From NCBI RefSeq assembly GCF_000948985.2, contig NZ_CP059734.1:372001-436000 (forward strand): 64,000 nt of DNA. Reading direction: 5' to 3'. Positions within the stretch are counted from its first letter, which is position 1. Each line of letters opens with the position of its first letter. Of this stretch, positions 16,280 to 25,696 are shown piece after piece. Below the pieces are notes generated by a model, which was given only the letters and a program-made list of their open reading frames with translations, searched no databases and had not been told where the DNA came from. Made by a program: the position numbers and the translations under genes. The stretch is from Thalassomonas viridans (GTDB taxonomy: Bacteria > Pseudomonadota > Gammaproteobacteria > Enterobacterales > Alteromonadaceae).

Positions 16280-17296
16280 TTATAGGGTCAATACGACTTT
16301 TCCGACCGTAGTTCCCGATCTTAAATGTTCAATTGCCTGATGCGCCTGTGCAAAAGCATAAGTGTGGCCGACATGGGGCGGCGCTATGTCAATACCGTCC
16401 ATTTGCGCGACTAGGTCCGTCATTAAACCGGTTTCATTCCAGAGCCAGATCAGGTTAAACGCCATCACAGACTTATTTTCGCTGATCATATCCATAACAT
16501 CGTATCTGGGGCGTTTCAGGTATTGGATGGCGGCTTTCAGGTAATTCGGGCGATTCTTGCCCGGGGTAAATTCGGCGGCGCCAAACACCACCAGGCGGCC
16601 CATAGGTTTCAGGGCGTTAAAGCCGGCGTATTGAACTTCCCCGCCAATGGCGTCCAGCACCAGATCCGGGCGGATATCCAGCTGCTTTAACTGCTTGGCA
16701 AAAGGAGCCTGGCGAACAAAGCTATGCTCAAAGCCAAAGGACTTTAATAAAGCGGCCTTTTCCTCACTGGCAACAAAGCCTACAGGGTGAGCGCCTAACG
16801 CCCGGCAGATCTTCATGGCCTGCAGCCCGACGCCGCCTGCAGCGCTTTGCACCAGCACCTGCTGGCCCTTTTTAAGGTTGCCAAGTTCGCTTAGGGCATA
16901 CCAGGCGGTTAAGGTTTGCACCAGGTAGGCAGCTCCCTGGGTAAAGCTCCACTCGTCCGGTAAAGGCTGCAGGTGCTCGGGCCGGGTATCAAGCCTGTCG
17001 GCATAACCGCCGAAACGGGTCACCCCCATGACTTGATCTCCCGCCCGGAAATCCGTGACTTTATCGCCAACCTCGGTAACTATGCCCGAATATTCCAGCC
17101 CCGGGATAAACGCCCCTTTGGGGGTGGCCGAATAAAGGCCGGTTAACGCAAAAATATCGGCGAAATTTAACCCTACGGCTTTGATCTCGACCCGGACCGA
17201 ATCGGGGGCGAGCGGGCCCAGGTTTTCCGTTACCAGCTTTAAACGGCCGATAGCACCGGCGCGGCGGGTTTTCCAAACGTTTCTTGTTTCTGCCAT
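16280..17296 (-). CDS. Zinc-type MDR family NADPH:quinone oxidoreductase-like protein
   Basis: Medium-chain dehydrogenase/reductase of 338 residues, quinone oxidoreductase / VAT-1-like branch. An N-terminal GroES-like domain (VRVEIKAVGLNFADIFALTGLY, shown as KAVGLNFADIFALTG) includes GLEYSGIVTEVG. The Rossmann nucleotide-binding motif is VLVQSAAGGVGLQAMKICRALG (core AAGGVGLQAM), and the C-terminus ends HLRSGTTVGKVVLTL. Catalytic zinc ligands of true alcohol dehydrogenases are absent, as expected for this branch. It probably reduces quinones or enones with NADPH in the cytosol. It converges on the response regulator gene with about 40 bp between stops. Confidence 0.88.
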   Translation of the reverse strand: MAETRNVWKTRRAGAIGRLKLVTENLGPLAPDSVRVEIKAVGLNFADIFALTGLYSATPKGAFIPGLEYSGIVTEVGDKVTDFRAGDQVMGVTRFGGYADRLDTRPEHLQPLPDEWSFTQGAAYLVQTLTAWYALSELGNLKKGQQVLVQSAAGGVGLQAMKICRALGAHPVGFVASEEKAALLKSFGFEHSFVRQAPFAKQLKQLDIRPDLVLDAIGGEVQYAGFNALKPMGRLVVFGAAEFTPGKNRPNYLKAAIQYLKRPRYDVMDMISENKSVMAFNLIWLWNETGLMTDLVAQMDGIDIAPPHVGHTYAFAQAHQAIEHLRSGTTVGKVVLTL

Positions 17297-17459
17297 AAGG
17301 TTTTTATTGAGTGTTTCCCTGGAGGCTTGATTAGAGCTTATTTTTTGTTGCGGAGCAAGTGAACGGGCTTATGCTCAGGTATTGGGTTTACTGGGTAAGT
17401 GATTGAACTTTGAGGCTTTAAGCTGGAATGTTTTTCGCTTTATGCGCCTGCTTGAAAAT

Positions 17460-17486
17460 CAGGCACTTTCGACCTGAAAGTGCCTG
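17460..17486 (-). terminator. Terminator of the FKBP gene
   Basis: Perfect 11-bp stem CAGGCACTTTC/GAAAGTGCCTG with a 5-nt loop about 30 bp past the FKBP stop codon. On the minus strand it is followed by ATTTTC. Confidence 0.75.
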
Positions 17487-17513
17487 CTGCCAATTGTCTA
17501 CGGAATTGCTGAA

Positions 17514-17984
17514 TTACTGAATTTCCAGCAGTTCTACCTCAAAAATAAGCAGGGAGCCGGGGGCTATTTTTCCGGCGGCCCTGTTGCCATAGGCCAGCTC
17601 AGAAGGAATGAAGAATTTAAATTTATCGCCGACAACCATCAACTGGACTCCTTCGGTCCAGCCCGGGATAACCTGGTTTAAGCCAAAGCTGATGGGCTCG
17701 CCGCGCTCTACCGAGCTGTCAAATACGGTGCCGTCGATTAAAGAGCCGTGATAATGCACTTTTACTTTTGAACGGGCGCTGGGGTGTTCCGTGCCTTCGC
17801 CTTTTTGCAATACCTGATATTGCAGGCCGGAAGCCGTCTCGATAACACCTTCCACGGCTTTATTCTTTGCTAAAAAATCTTTGCCGACAGCAATGTTTTC
17901 AACGGCTGCCTTTTTATTATTTGAGCTTCTGTTGAAATAGAATACCGCCAGGGCAATCACTAAAAGCAAAACAATATATTTCAT
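17514..17984 (-). CDS. FKBP-type peptidyl-prolyl cis-trans isomerase, membrane-anchored
   Basis: Protein-folding isomerase of about 156 residues. A short N-terminal membrane anchor or signal (KYIVLLLVIALAVFYF) precedes a linker and a single FKBP domain. Visible family motifs are GLQYQVLQKGEGTEHPS, VKVHYHGSLIDGTVFDSS, FGLNQVIPGWTEGVQLM, KFFIPSELAYG and GSLLIFEVELL. It most likely faces the periplasm. The ATG at 17984 has GGAA six to seven bases upstream and is preferred to the one at 17996. It is transcribed alone and bounded by a strong terminator. Confidence 0.9.
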   Translation of the reverse strand: MKYIVLLLVIALAVFYFNRSSNNKKAAVENIAVGKDFLAKNKAVEGVIETASGLQYQVLQKGEGTEHPSARSKVKVHYHGSLIDGTVFDSSVERGEPISFGLNQVIPGWTEGVQLMVVGDKFKFFIPSELAYGNRAAGKIAPGSLLIFEVELLEIQ

Positions 17985-18093
17985 TATTTTTTCCATTAAT
18001 TTATAGATGTAGGCATTCTAGCACCTGATCCCTTAGGCGATAAAATTAAATTTAACACTTGTCCGGTTAAGTTTCGGTGTTGGCTGATATAGC

Positions 18094-18930
18094 CTATTTC
18101 CGTTTTTGCTCACGCCGCCAGGCCGCCGGGGTTTGCTGGGTGAATTTTTTAAATTGCCGGATAAAATGTGTGACGTCCTGCCAGCCTAAGTTAAGCCCTA
18201 TTTGTTCAATTTTTTCATCGGTATTCGCCAGCAGATCCATTGCGCGCTTCAGTCTGTGCCGGGTGATCCATTGGCCAACCGTATATCCGGTCGACTGCTT
18301 AACCTGGGTTGCCAGATGAGCCGGGCTGGTGTGAAGCGCTGCCGCAACGTCTTTCAGGCTGATACCTTCGCAGCTATGTGACTGAATGTATTGAATCGCT
18401 TTGCTGACCTTAGTTTCGGCGCCGAAATCAACCTGGGTCAGCTTTGACGCCTTGCCCGCTTCGTTTAATATCAAACAAACCAAGCTTTCCAAAACCTTGC
18501 TCGATTTGCCCGCCATTAATTCATGTTGGATTTCAGTAAACAGGTTAATCACGTAATCAAGCCTTTGTGGGGAAAGTTTAAAGATAGGCAAGGCGCCCTG
18601 GCGCACCTGGGCAAAAGGACGCATCAGTTCATGGTTTTCATCCAGGCGAAGGGCATATGGGGCAAAGCTCAACCAATGCACCTGCATATTTTTGCCTTGA
18701 ATTAAGGCGTGTGCCATGCCCGACGGCACTAAGGTCAGCATGCCCGGCTTGATATTTACGTTTTGTTCGCCTTTAAAGGTGACATAACCTGCCAGCATCA
18801 GGGTTATTACATACTCTTCGTGGGCGTGATGGTCTTCATTATGTACTTCATCGATATGAGCGAAGCCGGAATCAATAGGGAGATATGAGTTCAAACCAAT
18901 AAGATCTAAAAATAAGCCGATTTTTACCAA
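18094..18930 (-). CDS. AraC-family transcriptional regulator
   Basis: Regulator of about 278 residues. An N-terminal cupin-type sensing domain has a His-rich stretch (NEDHHAHEEYVITLMLAG) and GMLTLVPSGMAHALIQG. The C-terminal AraC double helix-turn-helix has SLKDVAAALHTSPAHLATQVKQ as the first HTH and IEQIGLNLGWQDVTHFIRQFKKFTQQTP as the second (core IGLNLGWQDVTHFIRQFKK). The open frame begins at a TTG and no ATG lies near the start of the cupin homology, so the exact start is uncertain. It is divergent from the methyltransferase gene at 19004, which it may control. Confidence 0.85.
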   Translation of the reverse strand: MVKIGLFLDLIGLNSYLPIDSGFAHIDEVHNEDHHAHEEYVITLMLAGYVTFKGEQNVNIKPGMLTLVPSGMAHALIQGKNMQVHWLSFAPYALRLDENHELMRPFAQVRQGALPIFKLSPQRLDYVINLFTEIQHELMAGKSSKVLESLVCLILNEAGKASKLTQVDFGAETKVSKAIQYIQSHSCEGISLKDVAAALHTSPAHLATQVKQSTGYTVGQWITRHRLKRAMDLLANTDEKIEQIGLNLGWQDVTHFIRQFKKFTQQTPAAWRREQKRK

Positions 18931-19003
18931 AGTTTAGCACTGTGGCAGTAGTTAAACATAGGGGAAAATGGGCTTATCGAAAATTAGACAGGTTGAGGAA
19001 TAT

Positions 19004-19588
19004 ATGAGCCACTGGAATAACGAACATGCTGTATCTTATGACGAGAAATGGGGGGAGCTGGAATTTCATCAAAAAATACCGGCGCTGGCGAAGGTTGCTG
19101 CTGATTACCGTATTGCCGAAATAGGCTGCGGCGGCGGTTATTTAAGTTTATGTCTGGCGCAACACGCCCCCGGGGTTAAAGTGCTTGCCATCGACCCGAC
19201 AGCAAAAATGATCGAACTGGCAAAAGCGAGACAACAAAAAGCCGATTTGCCGGGATCCCGGCTTGAGTTTATCGAGGCAGGCGCCGAAGCCCTGGCCGTG
19301 GAAGACGCTTCGCTGGATTTGGCGGTGGCAGCCTTTTCGGTCCATCACTGGCAAGACTCCAAGCTGGCCATGTCGTTAATTTATCAAGGGTTAAAACCCG
19401 GCGGGCGTATCTGGTTGTGTGAAGACATGAACACACCGCTTGACGGGGATATGCAGGTTGATAATTCACTAAAAGCATTCAGCGGCATCAAAGCTTTGCT
19501 TGAACTGTCGGGCTTTAGGGAGATCTGCAAAAGTTTAAACACTTCATTTGAAGGTGAGTTTTTAGTCGTTGAGGCAGTTAAACCGTAA
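19004..19588 (+). CDS. Class I SAM-dependent methyltransferase
   Basis: Methyltransferase of about 194 residues with a Rossmann-like fold. Motif I is IAEIGCGGGYLSLCLA, followed by the acidic residue in VLAIDPTAKMIELAKAR. LEFIEAGAEAL, LDLAVAAFSVHHW and LKPGGRIWLCEDM match the later motifs of Methyltransf_11-type enzymes. The substrate cannot be told. The ATG at 19004 has GAGGA upstream; an ATG at 18968 also has an AGGGGA but too close to it. It is divergent from the AraC regulator, and the two probably share a control region. Confidence 0.85.
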   Translation: MSHWNNEHAVSYDEKWGELEFHQKIPALAKVAADYRIAEIGCGGGYLSLCLAQHAPGVKVLAIDPTAKMIELAKARQQKADLPGSRLEFIEAGAEALAVEDASLDLAVAAFSVHHWQDSKLAMSLIYQGLKPGGRIWLCEDMNTPLDGDMQVDNSLKAFSGIKALLELSGFREICKSLNTSFEGEFLVVEAVKP

Positions 19589-20786
19589 AAACGATTGGTA
19601 AACTTTAATGGAACAATGCCGGCAGGAGCTCGGCATTATAGAAAGGTTGTCAAGTTCGGCAAATACGAGCTCATAAACAACTCCTTTTAACCTGTTGTTT
19701 TTATTGGTTTTTTTTTGGTGTTGCCGGGTTTATGTTGAACTCCAATCAAACCCGACAGTTCCTTCTGTGGCAATTGCCGGCATTTGTGTTCTGCTGGGGC
19801 AAATAAAGAGCTTATGTTGCTGTGAAGTATGTGAAAAATATTTGTATTGGTTTGGTTGGTGAAATAACAGGCAGTTTTGCGTGTTAAATGAAGGGTATAA
19901 TGATTAAGTTATTGTTATTTAATAATTAGCTGTTTCATCTTAACCTAAGTTCAGGTTATTTAGTTTTCTGACGCTGCCAAGACTCAGGAGTTAATACAGT
20001 AACGGGCTGCGTTAACACTTCAATACCCCCTTTCTTTTCGTTTGTTGAAATACGTCCCGGGCAATTAACATTCATTTCCGTGAAAGCTTTTTGGATAAAA
20101 GCGCATCAGTTCGGAGCCGAAGTGGCATGGCGGTTGGCAATGCTTTGCTATTGGTACTGCTCGTACTGCTGCTATTTTATATCGGTATACTATATGTTTT
20201 AATTTCGTGATATAGTTGTAATTTAGTGATATTTCATGTGAAGATTCGGGTAGGCTTACCTGGCGGTGGTTGCCTGTTTTTTTAGATTTTAATTCGAATC
20301 TCAGCAGGTTTAATTTCTCACTGCAGACAATGCAAATTTTTGGATATTATTTTACCCGGATGGTTTCGGAGTATTCAAAAGCCAGGAGTGCTTGCTTATG
20401 GTAGCAATTTTTATTTCCATACGAATTAAGGAAAACACTTAAGCTGATTTGACAGGTTACCGTATATTCTTTGGGTAGTTAAACATCGCAATGGCCCGTT
20501 TTTCTGCAACAGGAGAATCGTGCGGCAGTTAAGTCAGCTTTGATAGATAATAAGCCATAAATAGGGGGAAATTACACCGGGCGGGCATTATATTATTGAG
20601 AATAATACAGCGATGATTAGAACTTCTCGATTCAGGTAGTAATTTGGAATTATTAGGCCGATTTCAAGTAAAGTAATTAAAAACAATAATTAAGTTGAGT
20701 GATCGAGTGCAGGAGAGTTAATGGTATTGATTCACCCTCATTTCTTGATGGTTAACTTATATTTGCTAAAAAAATAAGAGAGCACT
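19589..20786. other. Long AT-rich intergenic region before the NRPS cluster
   Basis: About 1.2 kb with no supported gene. A hairpin (AATGCCG 19615-19621 with CGGCATT 19631-19637) may end the methyltransferase transcript. The rest is AT-rich and probably contains the control region of the TolC-family gene. This is the left edge of the biosynthetic region. Confidence 0.5.
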
Positions 20787-22160
20787 GTGAGTTACAAAAA
20801 GATATTTTGTATAGGGCTTACTTTTGTAAGTATTTTTGTTGAAGCTGAGACACTGGTAGATGTATATCAATTAGCATTAAAAAATGACAATGAGCTTAAG
20901 GCAGCACATTCCCAGTACTTTATTGATAAACAGAGTGAAGATGTAGCCCTGTCCAGGCTGTTACCTCAAATTTCATTAGAGGGAACCTATGGTCATTCAT
21001 CGTCTGCAAGAAAAGCCGATTCTTCTAACCCTTTTGCTATAGACAGTAATAAAAAAACCAATACAGATACTTCCGGCTATAGTATTTCAATCACCCAACC
21101 AATATTCGATTTATCATCTTATCGCTTATATCAGGGAGCTGTTTTTAAAGGCACCAGAGCTAATACCGAACTGAAAAATAAAGAGCAAAAGCTGATTCTC
21201 CGGGTTGCCGACGCATACCTGCAATTATTAAAGGCTAAAGCCGACTACAAAGCCCTGACAGGTACAGAGCAGGCTTTTCTTCATCAGTTTGAACAGGTTA
21301 AGTTAAAGTATTCATTGGGACTGGCGCGGATAGCTGAGGTTAATGAAGCCAAGTCTTCGTATGATTCTGCCGTAGCCAATTCCATTTTGGGACAAAATAC
21401 GATAGATATTCAACTTGAATTACTCACCGTGATGACGGGAGCCGAGCATAAAGGCTCCAGCCAGTTTCTACCTGATACCTCAGTGCCTGTAACTCCCATG
21501 AAAATGAGCGCCAAAGAATGGCTCAAACTGGCTAATGAAAATAACCTGGATATAAAGATTGCCGAATATAAGAAAAAGGAAGCCAAAAAAGACTTTCAGG
21601 CTCAATCAAATAAGCATCTACCGACCGTTTCGGCCCGTCTGGGGTATAGCGACAACAATGAAGACAGTACCTTTAATTACACCCGCCCAAGTGATGTAAG
21701 CCGGGAAGAGTGGAATGCAGCCCTGGTGTTAACGGTTCCTATATATAGCGGCGGGAGTGTCAGCGCGCTAACCAGGGAAGCAAAGCACCGCTACTACCTG
21801 CAAAAAGATTTGTTGAACCAAACGAAACGCGAGGTAAATCAGTTAATAAATAGCAGCTATCTGGATCTTCTCTCGGGAAGCTCCGCTCTTAAAGCAAGAG
21901 AAGTCGCTGTCAAATCAAGTGAAATTTCTCTGCAGTCTATTAAGCGCGATTATGACTCGGGGTTGAGTGAACTTAAAGAACTTTTGGATGCGCAACGGGC
22001 CGTGTTTATTCAGAAACAGAGCTATTATGATGCCCTGTATACCTATCTGGTTGCAGAGTTGAAACTAAAAGAAGCGGCAGGCGTGATTTCTGTCGAGGAC
22101 TTGTTTGAGCTGAATAAAAAGTTAAGTACTGAAGCATCTGTCCAGGGTGAAGGGACTTAA
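20787..22160 (+). CDS. TolC-family outer-membrane efflux protein
   Basis: Outer-membrane channel protein of 457 residues for type I secretion or RND/ABC tripartite export. A signal peptide ends near FVEAE. The mature protein has the two-fold TolC pattern: long coiled-coil helices (KADYKALTGTEQAFLHQFEQV in the first half, LLDAQRAVFIQKQSYYDALY in the second), SISITQPIFDLSSY and ALVLTVPIYSGGSVSALTREA for the barrel strands. The start is a GTG with GAGAG six bases upstream. As the first gene of the biosynthetic region, it is a good candidate for the outer-membrane exit of the peptide exported by the ABC protein at 35635 (inference). Confidence 0.9.
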   Translation: MSYKKIFCIGLTFVSIFVEAETLVDVYQLALKNDNELKAAHSQYFIDKQSEDVALSRLLPQISLEGTYGHSSSARKADSSNPFAIDSNKKTNTDTSGYSISITQPIFDLSSYRLYQGAVFKGTRANTELKNKEQKLILRVADAYLQLLKAKADYKALTGTEQAFLHQFEQVKLKYSLGLARIAEVNEAKSSYDSAVANSILGQNTIDIQLELLTVMTGAEHKGSSQFLPDTSVPVTPMKMSAKEWLKLANENNLDIKIAEYKKKEAKKDFQAQSNKHLPTVSARLGYSDNNEDSTFNYTRPSDVSREEWNAALVLTVPIYSGGSVSALTREAKHRYYLQKDLLNQTKREVNQLINSSYLDLLSGSSALKAREVAVKSSEISLQSIKRDYDSGLSELKELLDAQRAVFIQKQSYYDALYTYLVAELKLKEAAGVISVEDLFELNKKLSTEASVQGEGT

Positions 22161-22823
22161 CCTGTTCAATATCATAAAAGCATGAAGTGCTTTATAGGCC
22201 TTGATATACGGTGAGTTAAAGGTTTTATAAAGCCTTATTCATATGTGCTGAATAGTTAATCTTAGCCTGTACAGGTAATTCATTGAAAAGCATGTTTACC
22301 GGCCTGGATGAAGGCTTGTTGTCACTATATTGTGTGTTGCTGCAATTTGCGGCGGATATAAAGCCGTATTTGGGATATCTTCCCCGCCTGTAGCGTCAAA
22401 AAGCCATGAAAAGCAGGAATAAGGGGAAGTAAAGGTAGTAATGTATTGATATAGCAGCACTTTACTAAAGTTGGTAGGTTTGGGAGTATAACGGGCGGTC
22501 AGCTTGCTTCTTTTTTAGCTATGGCCAGCCGTCGACTAAAGCACTTTGAACAACATGAGATTTTATGCAAGCTTGTTAATAAAACCCGGTGCAGGTGTGA
22601 TACGGCATAAAAATGATATTGCAGCTTTGAGTTAATCCGTAGCAGAAAATGAAAGAGGCCAAAATACGAAGTAATCCATTCAGATAAAAATACCTTGTTG
22701 AAGCACAGTGCCTTTTCTTTGATCAGGATAATGATTTTCATTAGAAATTTGACAGATTGAAAATAAAAAACCTTATGTCCGTTTTCACGGCAATGAAGGG
22801 TTTTACCCCAGGAAGTAAAGTAA
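22161..22823. other. Intergenic region without a convincing gene
   Basis: About 660 bp. A bulged hairpin near 22172-22195 could end the tolC-like transcript. A minus-strand frame at 22499-22906 runs into the start of the desaturase-family gene and looks spurious. Confidence 0.4.
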
Positions 22824-23348
22824 ATGATATTTGTATTGAAATTAGTTGGCAGTTTTCTCTTATGGACTTTATATTCATACCTTGCACATGCGTTAGCCCA
22901 TCGCAATTTTAAATATAACTTTTTGCGGTATATTCATTTAGAGCACCATAAATATGATTACGGAGACAGAAAGTGGCCGCCTTTAGGGGATTTTTTCTTT
23001 TGGTTCGGCAGCTGGAAGGGCACATTGGATGTATGGCTGGTATTCACCCTGCCGCTGATCGTCCTGTATTTCTTTGAGCCGGAAGTGGCCATAGTCTTAC
23101 TGGTTTTCCATTATTTTTATGAAGTTTTTTGTTCCAAAAATGTGCTCGATCACAATCCGGATATTCAGGGGAAAATAACCCGTTTTATTCCTATTGGCAG
23201 CTTTCATTTAAAGCACCATAAAAACTATAAATGTAATTATTCTTTCTATATTACCTTGTGGGACTACCTGTTCGGCACAACCGAACGGCAGCGCATGGAA
23301 AAAAGACAGCGGATGCGTGCCCGTTTAAACAAGAGTTCAAGCGGCTAA
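22824..23348 (+). CDS. Fatty acid hydroxylase / sterol desaturase-family membrane protein
   Basis: Small integral membrane di-iron enzyme of 174 residues. It has histidine motifs spaced as in the fatty-acid hydroxylase superfamily: HALAHR, HLEHHKYD, and near the C-terminus HLKHHKNYKCNYSFYITLWD followed by LFGT. Hydrophobic stretches at residues 1-25 and 70-100 suggest two to four membrane passes. A DHNPD motif lies between. The protein is shorter than typical members, as for many bacterial ones. AGGAAGT precedes the ATG. In this context it may hydroxylate the fatty acyl chain used by the lipopeptide pathway, or act on membrane lipids; the cluster link is inference. Confidence 0.8.
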   Translation: MIFVLKLVGSFLLWTLYSYLAHALAHRNFKYNFLRYIHLEHHKYDYGDRKWPPLGDFFFWFGSWKGTLDVWLVFTLPLIVLYFFEPEVAIVLLVFHYFYEVFCSKNVLDHNPDIQGKITRFIPIGSFHLKHHKNYKCNYSFYITLWDYLFGTTERQRMEKRQRMRARLNKSSSG

Positions 23349-23362
23349 TCTCCCTGTTTTTC

Positions 23363-23395
23363 ATCCGGAAACAGGCAGGGCGTCTGTTTCCGGAT
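23363..23395. terminator. Strong hairpin between convergent genes
   Basis: Perfect 12-bp stem ATCCGGAAACAG/CTGTTTCCGGAT with a 9-nt loop, between the ends of the desaturase-family gene and the type II thioesterase gene. T runs are weak, so it is a terminator mainly by position. Confidence 0.6.
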
Positions 23396-23462
23396 ACATA
23401 AAGCCAGCGATATGATGAGCCGGGTGTTGCCTGTTTAAGTCCCTAAGCTGCCAGAGATGATT

Positions 23463-24221
23463 TTAGTTTATTGTCGCCAGCAAGGATGAACGTATGATCT
23501 GATTTAGTCTTAAAAGGACGGCGTCTTTATTGCTGTCGATGAAAAAGTGATTTCCGTTTACCATATGCACATTGGCAGGCGAAGCAAAGAAGTTCCCCCA
23601 GCTTTTTAGGTCGGCTTCCGTAATGCCTTTATCATCTTTGCCTCCCAAAACAGAAACAGGGCAATTCAATGTTTCTTTTCCTGAATAGCTGTACTTTTCT
23701 GCTATGGCAAAATCACCTCTTATTGCCGGAAGGAGCAATTCCATCAGGGCATTATTGTCCAGCAAAGTATCAGGAGTTCCTCCCATTTTTTTCAGTTCGT
23801 TAATAAATTCATTATCAGGCAGGTTGTGAATTTTATTTTTCAACGCCGTGTGAGGACCCCGGCTGCCTGATGCAATAAAATGTGCAGGTAAGTGATGTGC
23901 CATTTCCTTGAGTTTCAATGCCAGTTCAAAAGCAATTCTGCTGCCTAAGCTATGGCCAAATAAAATATAAGGCTTGTTTAAAACAGCAGGTAAAAATTTC
24001 AATAATTGTTTGACCAAAGGCTCCATTTCATCGAATGCGTCTTCAAAAACCCTGGAGCCCCGTCCCGGAAGCTGGACCATGATAAGTTCAACATTGGTAG
24101 GTAATTGACTTAACCAGGGAAGGTAACTGGCAGAGCTTCCGCCTGCGTATGGAAAACATATTAATTTGATATCGGCATTAGGGTTGGGTTTTGGTATAAC
24201 CAGCCACTTGTTTTCTGGCAT
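23463..24221 (-). CDS. Type II thioesterase (NRPS editing, GrsT-like)
   Basis: Stand-alone alpha/beta-hydrolase thioesterase of 252 residues that in known systems removes wrong or blocked groups from carrier domains. Catalytic Ser91 lies in FGHSLGSR. A Asp in GGKDDKG and His in NGNHFF complete the triad. The N-terminal LICFPYAGGSSASY and QLPGRGSR motifs are typical of the family. It is on the opposite strand to the NRPS genes but inside the cluster, and bounded by strong hairpins on both sides. Confidence in the family is high; the NRPS link comes from position. Confidence 0.92.
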   Translation of the reverse strand: MPENKWLVIPKPNPNADIKLICFPYAGGSSASYLPWLSQLPTNVELIMVQLPGRGSRVFEDAFDEMEPLVKQLLKFLPAVLNKPYILFGHSLGSRIAFELALKLKEMAHHLPAHFIASGSRGPHTALKNKIHNLPDNEFINELKKMGGTPDTLLDNNALMELLLPAIRGDFAIAEKYSYSGKETLNCPVSVLGGKDDKGITEADLKSWGNFFASPANVHMVNGNHFFIDSNKDAVLLRLNQIIRSSLLATIN

Positions 24222-24312
24222 TTTCTTATTACATAAAAATTTCTTGTCGCGCGATTCTAAAGTAGAGCAAGCGGTTAATCAAATGGGTTTTAGCACAGCC
24301 GGCGACGGCCGG

Positions 24313-24473
24313 CAAAAACCATCTCACACATGAGATAGTTTTTGTTATTTGCTCCGGTATTTGGGGCCGGGGTTTGTTTGCCTCTATTCCCCGAAGACAA
24401 ACAAGCCCCGAAGGGAATCACCGGTAACGCTAAGTAGCGATACCGGCGGCCCTTAGTTAACCTGTTATGGTTA
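24313..24473. repeat. Row of four hairpins between thioesterase gene and IS remnant
   Basis: Four inverted repeats lie side by side: 24313-24344 (CAAAAAC and ATCTCA arms, one mismatch), 24369-24409 (GGGGTTTGTTTG with CAAACAAGCCCC, one G-T pair), 24421-24446 (11-bp stem CCGGTA/CGCTA with TAGCG/TACCGG, small internal loop) and 24458-24473 (TAACC/GGTTA). Part can act as a terminator, but the density is unusual. Confidence 0.55.
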
Positions 24474-24494
24474 AAATGGAACTATTATGCCCGG

Positions 24495-24851
24495 TCAGCC
24501 GGCAGGGGCTGTTTTCAGGGGGGCCGGCTTATCGCGTTTGGGGCGCCTTCGCGGGCGAATACGCAGGTTGAGTTCAAGTTCACGGTAAATCCGGTATACA
24601 CGTTTGTGATTCCAGGAGAAACCTTGAACATTGCGTAAATAGTCAAAGCAGGAGCCAAACCCCCAGTCGCTTTCATCATTGGTCAGTTTTATCAACCAGT
24701 GAGCAATATCATCATTTTCAAGTGAGTTTTTTGGCCGGTAGCGATAAGCCGTTTCACTTACCGCAAAGAGTTTACATGCCTGACGAATGCTAAGATCGAA
24801 TGCTGCCACCGAATACTGAGCTAAAAGACAACGCTCACGGGGGCTTACCAC
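24495..24851 (-). pseudogene. Truncated IS3-family transposase OrfB
   Basis: Only the first 118 residues of an OrfB that normally has about 270-290. The N-terminal HTH_21-type region is present (SIRQACKLFAVSETAYRYRP, DWGFGSCFDYLRNV, SWNHKRVYRIYRELELNLRI), but the frame stops soon after KPAPLKT. The whole DDE catalytic core is missing, so this copy cannot move by itself. It overlaps OrfA by 7 bases in the -1 arrangement used for programmed frameshifting in IS3 elements. Confidence 0.88.
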
Positions 24852-25111
24852 TTTTTTGACATAGCCTTTTGAATAACTTCTGCTTTTAGGCGTTCTTCGG
24901 CATACATTTTTTTGAGGCGGCGGTTTTCTTCCTCAAGCGCTTTGAGCCGGGTCATCAAGGATGCGTCTATGTCGCCATATTTGGCCCGCCATTTGTAGAA
25001 TGTCGCACTGCTCATGCCATGCTCCCGGCATAGTTCAGGGACGGGGGTGCCGGCCTTTGCCTGCTTTAAGATTGCCACGATTTGGCTATCCGTATATCGT
25101 GATTTTTTCAT
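24845..25111 (-). CDS. IS3-family transposase OrfA
   Basis: An 88-residue HTH protein of the IS3-type OrfA family: RYTDSQIVAILKQAKAGTPV, then ELCREHGMSSATFYKWRAKYG as helix-turn-helix and a C-terminal leucine-zipper-like EEENRRLKKMYAEERLK. The gene looks complete and has GCAGGAGG before the ATG. With OrfB truncated it has no known catalytic partner here. Confidence 0.88.
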   Translation of the reverse strand: MKKSRYTDSQIVAILKQAKAGTPVPELCREHGMSSATFYKWRAKYGDIDASLMTRLKALEEENRRLKKMYAEERLKAEVIQKAMSKKW

Positions 25112-25696
25112 ATAGAACCTCCTGCGTCCAGATTACAAGAAAATTCTACTTTTGGCTTCAATTATTTTTTGGGAGGGGATTGTCCAGGTATCGCTTGCTT
25201 TTTTGTTATTACTTCATATATATTTCGTTTCATTATAAAAATTAGAGGCATAGATTGCCTTATCATTTTAAGCATGATTTCTATTTAATCTAATCGTCAG
25301 ATAGTGGGCATCAGGAATTCATTTAGGTTGAATGATTCAAGTAACAAACCTTTTAACCAGTCTCTGGCTTATATATTTTTAAGCCATTAACTCCGGGTAT
25401 AAGTTTTGTATTTGTTAATGAAACTTAAGCTGCGAAACTAAAAAAAGATGGTTGAAAACAGCACAGAAATAAAGTCTGGGGATGTATGGTTGTGAATAGG
25501 CTTTTCATCTTAATAAGCAAAATAAATTCAGTTTTAGCAATGTCAGTTACGTTGCCCTGTGACTTTTCCCGGGCAAATAAATAAGAATTAACGCATCCAG
25601 AGCTAAATTTACAAAGACGAATATCTGCAAATCAACAAAGTTAAATCGAGTCATCATACGAATATTTTTATTAGAGAAAGGCTCAAAGGATCCTCT
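25112..25696. other. Intergenic region upstream of the biosynthetic operon
   Basis: About 580 bp of AT-rich DNA between the IS remnant and the lipoprotein gene. It probably holds the main promoter of the lipoprotein-VOC-FAAL-NRPS operon. No ORF with support was found. Confidence 0.45.

Larger units (their letters stand above)
24495..25140 (-). mobile_element. Remnant of an IS3-family insertion sequence
   Basis: OrfA plus about 40 percent of OrfB, on the opposite strand to the NRPS genes. The 3' part and one terminal repeat are lost. The intact end should lie just upstream of orfA (about 25112-25140), but I cannot define the terminal repeat or target duplication. Confidence 0.8.

Noticed and set aside
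22499-22906. Minus-strand frame of 135 codons
   Set aside because: It overlaps the start of the hydroxylase-family gene and its product looks like translated noise (many Cys, His, Lys).
24421-24473. Integron attC site
   Set aside because: The hairpin has attC-like size, but the R-site consensus (GTTRRRY / RYYYAAC) is not placed correctly and no integrase or cassette array is near.
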